Of a stretch of 64,000 nucleotides of DNA, positions 1-8,900 are shown piece after piece. The notes below the pieces were generated by a model. That model was given only the letters and a program-made list of their open reading frames with translations, was not told the origin of the DNA and did no database searches. A program made the position numbers and the translations under genes. Position 1 is the first letter of the stretch, and each line of letters begins with the position of its first letter. Source of the stretch: Xylocopa sonorina (Eukaryota; Arthropoda; Insecta; Hymenoptera; Apidae); NCBI RefSeq assembly GCF_050948175.1, contig NW_027490226.1, forward strand, positions 682,001 to 746,000, given 5' to 3'.

Positions 1-2849
1 TATTATATCTTACCATGAAACATAGAAATGAGTTGCGATATCGGGGTTTTAAGAAGCATTAGAAAGTTATTGCTACGATACGTAGACATCTGCAAACGCT
101 GTTTCCTAGCGGGGAAGTATCGCATTCACATTCATTTGAAGTGTAGACGAAGAATACACAACACTTCGCAAATCATGTTATATCTTACCATGGAACATAG
201 AAATGAGATGCGATATCACGTTTTAAGAATCATATGAACTCTATTGCTTCGACACGTAGACATCTGCAAACGCTATATCCTTGCAAGGAAGTGTCGCATT
301 TACATTCATATGAAGTGTAGACGAGGAATACATAACACTTCGCAAATCATATTATATCTTACCATGAAACGTAGAAATGAGATGCGATATCGCGTTTTAA
401 GAATCATATAAACTCTATTGCTACGATACGTAGACATCTGCAAACTCTATTTCCTTGCAAGGAAGTGTCGCATTTACATTCATTTGTAGTGTAGACGAGG
501 AATACATGATACTTCGCAAATCATATTATATCTTACCATGAAACATAGAAATGAGATGCGATATCGCGTTCTAAGAAGCATCAGAAATCCATTGCTACGA
601 TACGTAGACATCTGCAAACGCTATTTCCTTGCAAGGACGTGTCGCAATTACATTCATTTGAATCGTAGACGAAGAATACATAATACTTCGCAAATCATAT
701 TATATCTTACCATGAAACATAGAAATGAGATGCGATATCGCGTTTCTAGAAGCATTAGAACACTATTGCTACGATAGGTAGACATTTGCAAACGCTATTT
801 CCTTGTAAGGAAGTGTCGCATTTACATTCGTTTGAAGTGTAGACGAGGAATACATAACACTTCGCAAATCATATTATATCTTACCATGAAATATAGAAAT
901 GAGATGCGATATCGCGTTTTAAGAAGCATCAGAAATCCATTGCTACGATACGTAGACATCTGCAAACGCTATTTCCTTGCAAGGAAGTGTCGCATTTACA
1001 TTCGTTTGAAGTGTAGACGAGGAATGCATAACACTTCGCAAATCATATTATATCTTACCATGAAACATAGAAATGAGATCCGATATCGCGTTTTAAGAAT
1101 TATAAGAACTCTATTGCTACGATACGTAGACATCTGCAAACGCAATTTCCTTGCAAGGAAGTGTCGCATTTACATTCATTTGAAGTGTAGACGAGGAATA
1201 CATGATACTTCGCAAATCATATTATATCTTACCATGAAACATAGAAATGAGATGCGATATTGCGTTTTAAGAAGCTTTAGAACTCTATTGCTACGATACG
1301 TAGACATCTGCAAACGCTATTTCTTAGCGAGGAAGTGTCGCATTCACATTCATTTGAAGTGTAGACGAGGAATACATAACACTTCGCAATGAATATTATA
1401 TCTTATCATGAAACATAGATATGAGATCCGATATCGCGTTTTAAGAATTATAAGAACTCCATTGCTTCGATACGTAGACGTCTGCAAACGCTATTTCCTT
1501 GCAAGGAAGTGTCGCATTTACATTCCATTGAAGTGTAGACGAGGAATACATGATACTTCGCAAATCATATTATACCTTACCATGAAACATAGAAATGAGA
1601 TGCGATATCGCGTTTTAAGAAGAATTTGAACTCTATTGCTTCGATACGTAGACGTCTGCAAACGCTATTTCCTTGCAAGGAAGTGTCGCATTTACATTCA
1701 TTTGAAGTGTAGACGAGGAATACATGACACTTCGCAAATCATATTATATCGTACCATGAAACATAGAAATGAGATGCGATATTGCGTTCTAAGAAGCATC
1801 AGAAATCCATTGCTTCGATACGTAGACGTCTGCAAACGCTACTTCCTTGCAAGGAAGTGTCGCATTTACATTCCTTTGAAGCGTAGACGAGGAATACATG
1901 ATACTTCGCAAATCATATTATATCTTACCATGAAACATAGAAACGAGTTGCGATATCGGGGTTTTAAGAAGCATTAGAAAGTTATTGCTACGATACGTAG
2001 ACATCTGCAAACTCTGTTTCCTAGCGGGGAAGTATCGCATTTACATTCGTTTGAAGTGTAGACGAGGAATACATAACACTTCGCAAATCATATTATATCG
2101 TACCATGAAACATAGAAATGAGATGCGATATTGCGTTCTAAGAAGCATCAGAGATCCATTGCTACGATACGTAGACATCTGCAAACGCTATTTCCTAGCG
2201 AGGAAGTGTCGCATTCACATTCATTTGAAGTGTAGACGAGGAATACATAACACTTCGCAATGAATATTATATCTTATCTTGAAACATAGATATGAGATGC
2301 AATATCTCGTTTTAAGAAGCATTTGAACTCTATTGCTTCGATACGTAGACGTCTGCAAACGCTACTTCCTTGCAAGGAAGTGTCGCATTTACATTCCTTT
2401 GAAGCGTAGACGAGGAATACATGATACTTCGCAAATCATATTATATCTCACCATGAAACATAGAAATGAGTTGCGATATCGGGGTTTTAAGAAGCATTAG
2501 AAAGTTATTGCTACGATACGTAGACATCTGCAAACGATGTTTCCTAGCGGGGAAGTATCGCATTCACATTCATTTGAAGTGTAGACGAGGAATACATGAC
2601 ACTTCGCAAATCATATTATATCGTACCATGAAACATAGAAATGAGATGCGATATTGCGTTCTAAGAAGCATCAGAAATCCATTGCTTCGATACGTAGACG
2701 TCTGCAAACGCTACTTCCTTGCAAGGAAGTGTCGCATTTACATTCCTTTGAAGCGTAGACGAGGAATACATGATACTTCGCAAATCATATTATATCTTAC
2801 CATGAAACATAGAAACGAGTTGCGATATCGGGGTTTTAAGAAGCATTAG
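1..2849 (+). repeat. Satellite array segment S1 (174-bp monomer)
   Basis: This is a head-to-tail array of about 16 monomers. The landmark ACCATG recurs at 12, 187, 361, 535, 709 and 883, giving a period of 174 bp. The first spacing is 175 because that monomer type reads CGGGG where most read CGCG. Monomers differ at recurrent diagnostic sites: CGATATCGCG against CAATATCTCG or CGATATCGGGG, CCTTGCAAGG against CCTAGCGAGG, and TACATAACAC against TACATGATAC. About 2540-2849 repeats about 1668-1977 at an offset of 872 bp, so multi-monomer units were duplicated here. The 58-codon open frames across the monomers are a by-product of a length divisible by three and are not annotated as genes. The segment ends abruptly at phase 50 of the monomer where element copy 1 begins. 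Confidence 0.97.
421..567. other. Dyad symmetries of the monomer (example unit)
   Basis: One monomer shows three conserved inverted repeats. CTACG-ATA-CGTAG is at 421-433. The perfect 14-bp palindrome TTCCTTGCAAGGAA is at 451-464. The 10-bp palindrome GCGATATCGC is at 558-567. A second common monomer class carries TTCCTAGCGAGGAA, which keeps the outer arms (TTCCT/AGGAA) while the centre changes. Such dyads are common in satellites as possible protein-binding or cruciform sites, but no binding factor can be named from the sequence. I see no CENP-B-box-like motif. Confidence 0.7.
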
Positions 2850-3221
2850 TGTAACGTCAGGCGTACCGCCTGCCACCCTCCGGCGTCCACCTCATCATCC
2901 CCAGCATCCGTATCCGGAGCCCCTGCACACGGGCCACCCGCCGACTCGCCGTCCCTACAGAAGGAGACAAAGGTACGAGAGGGAAGAGGGATGCAGCATG
3001 CCGCGCCCACGCGCGATCTCCACACACGAGGGGGAGGACTTCACCCCGTATTACGAGGGCGAGGAGCTCTCCGACACATACTGGGTCGAATCCCCAGCGA
3101 TCACGAAGCCCTATACGTACTTCTCGTACATGTGGGATTAGAATAAGCACACTACTCATATATGTACATACACACCAACACACACCTAGATTTAAGTAAA
3201 TATATGTATATATTTTATTCA

Positions 3222-3242
3222 TGCACGGTTATGTTCCGTGCA
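3222..3242 (+). other. Hairpin in LTR
   Basis: TGCACGG-TTATGTT-CCGTGCA forms a 7-bp perfect stem with a 7-nt loop. It follows the TATA-like run TATATATTTTA (3207-3217). It is present in all six LTRs. If transcription starts upstream it would sit in the RNA. Its role is unknown. Confidence 0.55.
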
Positions 3243-3427
3243 CTCGCGCGCACACTCGACGCTCGCGGCTCACGCTTAACGCGGGCCGCGCCCCACTCCG
3301 AACGGCCGCCCCACCACGAGGGCCGAGCGGCCGCCCTACTCCGACCGTCCGCCCCACCGCGAGGGCCCAGCGACTCGCGCGCCGCGCGACCCGAGGAGGT
3401 CGCGGACGCGAGATCCGGGAGGCAGTT

Positions 3428-3508
3428 CGTATCTCATCTCCGAACGGGAGAGTTCCAAACTCATCTCCGAACTGGAGAGTTCGTATCTCATCTCCGAACC
3501 GAGGAGTT
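3428..3508 (+). repeat. Three 27-bp direct repeats in LTR
   Basis: The units are 3428-3454, 3455-3481 and 3482-3508, sharing the core CTCATCTCCGAAC and ending in a GAG-rich AGTT. Copy 1 has three units in both LTRs (second set 10952-11032). Copies 2 and 3 have two units per LTR (for example 16776-16829 on the minus strand). Tandem elements in an LTR of this kind are often enhancer or insulator modules, as in gypsy itself, but no binding motif is recognised here. Confidence 0.8.
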
Positions 3509-3626
3509 CTAATCCAGCATCCGAACGATGCACCTCCGATCCGAGCAATAGGCTCATTCGCAACGAGCAATTAGCTCTAATGCATTCGTCTCTATCCATA
3601 CTCCCATAGCGGAGTCCATTCGATAC

Positions 3627-3666
3627 TTTATACTATTTCTAATTCTCATTGTAATCGCTAGTCAGT
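3627..3666 (+). promoter_or_regulatory. Candidate LTR core promoter (TATA-like plus Inr-like)
   Basis: TTTATA at 3627-3632 lies about 35 nt upstream of TCAGT at 3662-3666, which resembles the arthropod initiator consensus. The spacing is slightly long for a TATA-Inr pair. An alternative is the stronger TATA-like TATATATTTTA at 3207-3217. No transcript evidence is available, so the U3/R/U5 borders are not assigned. Confidence 0.25.
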
Positions 3667-3982
3667 AACTTAGAATTTAGTCAAGTGTATCTAGTATAGT
3701 GAAATCATAGAATATAGTTTATTTTTACCAGATTCAAAGTATCTTTATTCGAGTTCAAATACAATTCCTTAATTCTAATCCACGGGTACGCTCGCGATTA
3801 TTCTAATTCTATATCTCATCTACGATAGTCTTGAGGCTCGACGACTAGAGCGAACCAGCGCTTAGTTGCTCCATCCTCACTTCTACCGTGTACAGAATAT
3901 CTTGCGCCCAGGTCGATCCCGGTAAGCTAGAGCGAACCAACGCTTAGCCGTGCCGTATTCAACCGAAGTTCAAGTATTCTCG

Positions 3983-4330
3983 ATGAGCCTTGCACCTCCG
4001 ACAAAGCGTACACGACGCGCGGGGAGGAGAGAGTTCATTCGTCGTCTCGCTCGGGAATACGTGGGTGATGCACCAGAATATTCAATTTCCTACGTTCGAG
4101 TCCTGGTTCCTGTGAAGGAGGTTTCCTTCGCCGCACGACCCGTACGAGTCGCCAATCGTCAGGGCCAAACGCCGATACCTGCCAGCCGGAGTCAACCCGC
4201 CTGGACGCTTATTCCCGTAGACGTACCTCCGTTCCAGCCGTACGCCGCCGCCATCCCGGTTGCGGATCCAAGGCGTTCCAGGTACCTGGAAAGAGAAATC
4301 AGACAGCGGAATCAAGCCTTCGCAAGGTAA
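3983..4330 (+). CDS. Short open frame inside LTR (115 codons), doubtful
   Basis: An ATG-initiated frame encodes a basic, proline-containing 115-residue product with no recognised domain. Its TAA stop (4328-4330) overlaps the splice donor AAG|GTAAGT. The same frame occurs at 11507-11854 and, on the minus strand, at 15954-16301. The 5' LTR of copy 2 has it shortened in frame by 27 codons (23452-23718). In copy 3 the ATG is ACG, and the 3' LTR has a 19-bp frame-breaking duplication. It could be a leader frame upstream of gag, a first exon, or chance openness of GC-rich sequence. The loss of the start in copy 3, whose gag and pol are intact, argues against a required protein. Confidence 0.2.
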   Translation: MSLAPPTKRTRRAGRREFIRRLAREYVGDAPEYSISYVRVLVPVKEVSFAARPVRVANRQGQTPIPASRSQPAWTLIPVDVPPFQPYAAAIPVADPRRSRYLEREIRQRNQAFAR

Positions 4331-4332
4331 GT
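4324..4332 (+). promoter_or_regulatory. Consensus 5' splice site in LTR
   Basis: AAG|GTAAGT is a perfect metazoan splice-donor consensus, with the intron GT at 4327-4328. It is preserved in the 5' LTRs of copy 3 (28975-28983) and copy 2 (minus strand, 23450-23458). In a 5' LTR it would be placed to remove the LTR end and PBS from a subgenomic RNA. The acceptor is not obvious; CTAG just before the gag ATG is a weak possibility. Function is inferred. Confidence 0.35.
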
Positions 4333-4477
4333 TTAGTGTTAGTTACCGTTTTATCGAGTCCGAAACGCCAACGAACCCGGTCCGGACGCAATTCGCGTTA
4401 TTTTCGGGAACGGTTACGACTTTGTGCCACCGTTGCGAGCGCAACCGCACCTCGGGACGTGACACGAAAGTTATTTT

Positions 4478-4495
4478 TGGTGACAGCGGTGGGAT
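4478..4495 (+). other. Primer-binding site, copy 1
   Basis: TGGTGACAGCGGTGGGAT starts 13 nt after the LTR end. Its complement ends in CCA and reads like a tRNA 3' end: ATCCCAC (T-arm), seven acceptor-stem bases, a discriminator A, then CCA. The tRNA species is not assigned; the implied acceptor 5' strand would be GACAGCG. The site is identical in copy 2 (minus strand, 23287-23304) and copy 3 (29129-29146). The 13-nt gap is larger than in many Ty3/gypsy elements, so this is a strong candidate rather than proven. Confidence 0.7.
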
Positions 4496-4546
4496 AGCCA
4501 CGCGTTTCCTCCGGAAATTCCGCCGAAAGGAACCGCGAAACTAGAT

Positions 4547-5866
4547 ATGGCAACCCGGACTCCGACAAAAACGCGCCAGCAGACACAGCGAGCCGCCGCG
4601 ATGGCCGATTCTGAACGCGAAAAACGCACTAGCAGAACGCTTGATTTCCAAGACGCTATCGCCGAGCCTCTTCCTAGTACCGCGCAACAAAATACTTCCG
4701 CGAAAAATACGAAAGCGACCGATCCGAGTAATGCCGCGTTGCTCCAGCAAATAGAAATTTTACGCCGTGAATTAGAATCTATTCGCAGAACGCCTGATTT
4801 AACGCGCGACGATACCGTTTCGCTGGATATTCCTCGGGGAAATCCGCTTTCCGCACATAATTCGAGCTCTGATTCCAATACAAATAGTTCGCAACACGAC
4901 GAGCTATCGCTTAAGCAGGCCCTCGAAGCCGTGCCGACATTCGATGGTCAGAACATTCCTATTCTTCAGTTTACCCGAGCGTGTAAACGCGCTTATGAGC
5001 TTATCCCTAATGGGTGCGAGCGAACTTTCACACGCCTGCTTAAGGGAAAACTCAAGGGTCGTGCCTACGCCGCGCTAGAAGACGAGCCGTGTTACACAAT
5101 ACTCGAATTAACGGACGTTCTTCGCAGCACTTTTTGCTCCGTAAAATCAGCTCATCATTATCGGGGTGAACTTGCTAATATATTTATGCGCGCGAACGAG
5201 CACATTCTAGATTACATCGGTCGAGTAAAAGATCTTAGAACCGCTATAATTGATTGCGAAAGGCTTGCCCGACGAGACACACCGGAATCGCTCGATGACG
5301 TAGACGCGCTCACTTTACAATGTTTTAAAGACGGTCTCATTCCAGAAATTCGAATGCAAATGACGGTAAATTCATTCGGTACATTGCGAGAAACGTTCGC
5401 TCGAGCGCGGGAGCTCTATCAAATGCACGAACGTGATTGCAACCGGCTAGGTAGATCGCGTGTCGCGCGACCAGAATCGCGCGAAAAACCAGCCGAAATT
5501 ATTTGCCGAAAATGCAATAATATCGGACATTACGCGACCGAGTGTCGGCTCAGACCGCCATCGCCGTACCGACCGCAGGAATACTTGCGATCCAGGGACG
5601 TACCGCCTCCTACTCGAGGCCCCGCGTACGAACAACCGAGACAAATCGTAGCCAGGGACGCGCCCAAATTTTGTCGCTATTGCAAGACCCCGGGGCACGA
5701 AATAGGCGAGTGCCGAAAAAGGCAGTACAACAACGCGGTAAATAAAAATTCGGGAAACGACAATGGCCTCCGCACCCGCCGCGAGACAGGTGGCGAGGCC
5801 GCGCACCAAGTCCGTCCTCTCGCCGCGAACAACTCCAACGCGGAAATCGACGAAACGCCGCGATAA
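4547..5866 (+). CDS. gag: Gag polyprotein, copy 1
   Basis: This 439-residue Gag would assemble the virus-like particle and package the element RNA in the cytoplasm. The N-terminal 100 residues are polar and charged, with a short heptad-like stretch at about 66-80. Residues about 125-290 have the character of the retrotransposon Gag capsid domain. Two nucleocapsid zinc knuckles follow, both CX2CX4HX4C: C320, C323, H328, C333 and C376, C379, H384, C389. The C-terminus is basic and low in complexity. The ATG is the first one after the PBS. The stop TAA (5864-5866) lies inside the beginning of the pol open frame, which is shifted by -1. Compared with copies 2 and 3 it differs at a few residues, for example L against I in the RRxES segment and VNS against ISS before FGT. 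Confidence 0.95.
   Translation: MATRTPTKTRQQTQRAAAMADSEREKRTSRTLDFQDAIAEPLPSTAQQNTSAKNTKATDPSNAALLQQIEILRRELESIRRTPDLTRDDTVSLDIPRGNPLSAHNSSSDSNTNSSQHDELSLKQALEAVPTFDGQNIPILQFTRACKRAYELIPNGCERTFTRLLKGKLKGRAYAALEDEPCYTILELTDVLRSTFCSVKSAHHYRGELANIFMRANEHILDYIGRVKDLRTAIIDCERLARRDTPESLDDVDALTLQCFKDGLIPEIRMQMTVNSFGTLRETFARARELYQMHERDCNRLGRSRVARPESREKPAEIICRKCNNIGHYATECRLRPPSPYRPQEYLRSRDVPPPTRGPAYEQPRQIVARDAPKFCRYCKTPGHEIGECRKRQYNNAVNKNSGNDNGLRTRRETGGEAAHQVRPLAANNSNAEIDETPR
5746..5866 (+). other. gag/pol overlap, -1 frame
   Basis: The pol frame is open from 5746, just after a TAA at 5743-5745, so it overlaps the end of gag by 121 nt in the -1 frame. This geometry suits ribosomal -1 frameshifting to make Gag-Pol. 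I see no canonical XXXYYYZ heptamer in the overlap; the AAAAAT run at 5744-5749 is the nearest thing, at its very start. Reinitiation at the ATG at 5938 or splicing are alternatives. Confidence 0.5.
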
Positions 5867-5937
5867 ACATAACCGGAAAAACTAGCACGCCAAACGTAAT
5901 TTTAAAATCCGATCTTCTAATTTCACCAACTCGCTTC

Positions 5938-8900
5938 ATGGTGGACACTGGGGCGGAAATAAATATTATAAAACGTTCGGCTCTAAAAGCATCCGCGCGA
6001 ATCGATAAGTCCGAGATCGTCATAATAACAGGGGTAACCGATGGCAAAACCGCAACCTTAGGGACGGTGAATCTTGTCATTTTCGGTCGCGTCGTTCCTT
6101 TTAATGTGGTCGAGGATGATTTTCCCCTTAAACCAAGCGGGATCCTCGGCTCCGGATTCTGTATGGACGCAGAAATCTCTTTTCCAAATAAAATAATCAA
6201 ATGGAATGGTAAGAGAATTCCTTTCGAAGACGATATCGAAGCACTCGAGGAACCGTCACCGGAGTCGAAAATAAAGCCTCTCCTATCGCCGAAACGTAAA
6301 CAAGCGCCGCGCACGGAATCTATTCCCCCTCCGCCGCCGCGCCCGCCGCGTAAATCATCGCCTCCGCTGAAACGCGATGCAACAACGAAATCGAAGCTTC
6401 GAACGCAAGACAAAGCAGCTTCTCCGAAGTCAGGAGACCGTATCTCCATTCCGCCGAGATCAAATATCGGTATCAAGGTCCGCGTAGTTAATTCGAATCT
6501 CGCGGAAGGTATAATTCCTCGTATCGATCTTGCGCCGGGCATATTTTTCGGAAACGCTCTCGTCAGAGTAATTCGGGGCAAAGCGGTAACTCGAATAATT
6601 AATTCATCCGACCGCGCCGTCGAAATCGCGTTACCAGAGATCATACTCGAGCCCGCGCAAATCATGACTCCCCTCCACGAGGAGGATAGTCCGTCGCTCT
6701 ATCCGGTTTTTTCTAAATCTACTAAATCTAACGTATCCGCCGTACCGATCGGCTCATCCCAAAAAGGGAAAACTTCTATTTCTTTCTCGAATCAGACACC
6801 ATATTCGACAATCGAAACTCCTCCTTCGCGTTGCAAAATCGCGAATACTCAGCAAATCTCCTATGCTCAGGCGGTTAAAAATAATGTACAACAGGCGCCG
6901 TTAAAACAAACATCGAAATCCGCCAACCTTTCGAAATCTCGCTTAGATCGAATTCTTAGTCTCCTCCGTCTCGACCACCTCAACGCAGAGGAAAGAGAGC
7001 ACGTCGTCCGTCTCGTTCAAAGCACGCAGGAGCTTTTTCACATTGAGGGGGATAAATTAGGGCATACGTCAGCAACCACGCACAAGATTCCAACCGTCGA
7101 CGACCGCCCCGTCAATGTGAAACAATACCGTTTCCCACCAGCTCATAAGGAGGAGATTCGACGACAAGTCGACAAATTTTTACAAAATGGTGTCATCTCT
7201 CCGTCAAAATCACCATATAATTCGCCATTGTGGGTTGTCCCAAAGAAACCGGACTCCTTGGGCAACAAGCAATGGCGCGTCGTCATCGACTACCGCGCAC
7301 TCAATGAGAAATCTGTCGCCGATGCCTATCCCCTCCCTTGCATTACCGAGATACTTGATCAGCTCGGGAGTGCGAAGTATTTTAGTACATTCGATCTCGC
7401 GAGCGGATTTCACCAGATCCCAATGGAGCCCGCCGATGCTCCCAAAACTGCTTTTTCGACGCCTCACGGGCATTATGAATTTAAAAGAATGCCATTCGGA
7501 TTAAAAAATGCGCCAGCAACGTTCCAACGACTTATGGACAATGTCCTGTCCGGTCTCCAGGGGAACGAAATTTTCGTCTATTTGGACGATATTGTTATCT
7601 ACGCTAGCTCTCTTCAAGAACATCGACTTAAATTCGAGAAATTAACTCAACGGCTCAAAGAAGCTAATTTAGTATTGCAGCCGGATAAGTGCGAATTCTT
7701 GAGGAGAGAAGTAAGCTATTTGGGTCATATTATCAGTGAGCACGGTGTAAAACCTGACCCTGCGAAAATTAGCGCCGTCAAAAATTTTCCGCGCCCGCGC
7801 AACGCGAAACAGATCAAACAATTCCTCGGGCTCGCGGGATACTACAGGCGGTTCATCGCAAATTTTTCTAATATTGCTAAGCCACTTACAAATTTGTTAA
7901 AAAAAGACGCGCCCTTTGTATGGCGTAACGAGCAAGAGAATTCATTCGTCAAACTCCGAGATTGCCTATGCGAAGCGCCTATCTTGCAGTACCCCAACTT
8001 CAAACAACCATTCGTGATAACGACCGACGCGTCCGCCGAAGCTATTGGTGCTATCTTGAGTCAAGGACCAATAGGCCGCGACTTGCCAATCGCGTACACG
8101 TCGCGACTGTTAAACGCTGCGGAGAAAAACTACTCCACGATCGAGAAGGAGTGTCTGGCGATTGTCTACGCCGTCCATTACTTTCGTCCATACATATACG
8201 GTAATCAATTCAAACTCGTTACCGACCATCGACCGTTAGTGTGGATGAATTCGGTCAAGGACCCGTCAAGTAGACTCGTACGGTGGAGGCTTAAGTTAGC
8301 GGAATTTGACTACGAGATGGTCTATAAAAGTGGAAAAACGAACCTTAATGCGGACGCATTGTCGCGGAATCCCGCTCAAATTTTTCCGCTCTCGTATTCA
8401 GAAAACTCGGAGGACGACATCTTCGATGTGCCTCCGGAAACCCGTAAAAAGTATACCACACTAGCGCCTCCTCCTACTCCGGTAACATCAGAACCTGAAT
8501 TACCGACTCCAGGCACGTCCTTCCGTACCAACACAGCACCACCTCCGCAAGTCGCCAGCGACAGCACCGACTTCTATACTCCTGCTCCAAATGAATTTTT
8601 CCGACGCGAACCTCTATTTAATTTCAGCCGTGACGCATTATCAACGCGACGAGACAATGTAGTTGTCTTCGTCACGCAATCTGGGCACCCCTATGACACG
8701 GGCGCCAAAGATCTAGCGAACGCTGAAAAATTCCTTCCAAACAAAAATCACGTTCTTACCAAAGCCAAAGTCATACAAATCGGAAACGAATTCCAAATCC
8801 AGCTTCCAATCATCGAACATTCCACCAGATCAATCAATTTCCAGACCGTAATAGAAACATTCAGATCCTTGTGCGACGTTGTAAACGAATTACAATTACA

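Larger units (their letters stand above)
2850..4464 (+). repeat. 5' LTR of copy 1 (1615 bp)
   Basis: It starts TGTAACGTCAGG and ends GGGACGTGACA, the usual TG...CA ends, and matches 10374-11988 at an offset of 7524. It is long for a Ty3/gypsy LTR. From left to right it holds the orphan copy of the pol C-terminal frame (to the TAG at 3139-3141), an AT-rich stretch with TATA-like sequence (3201-3217), a 7-bp-stem hairpin (3222-3242), a GC-rich stretch, three 27-bp repeats (3428-3508), an AT-rich stretch with a candidate promoter, an open frame (3983-4330), and a consensus 5' splice site (4324-4332). The 81 bp at about 4141-4221, flanked by CGTAC direct repeats, are absent from the 5' LTR of copy 2 and from both LTRs of copy 3. 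Confidence 0.96.

Noticed and set aside
1..2849. CENP-B box in the monomer
   Set aside because: No segment resembles the TTCG-based 17-bp box. The palindromes are of another kind.
2857..3599. Several 87- to 121-codon frames on both strands in the GC-rich part of the LTRs
   Set aside because: They overlap each other in up to five frames, include the shadow of the pol tail and the 27-bp repeats, and none has domain character.
5610..6665. 351-codon open frame antisense to the gag-pol junction, present in all three copies
   Set aside because: It lies opposite well-supported coding sequence with high GC, where antisense stops are rare. Its conservation follows from that of gag and pol, and no domain is recognisable.
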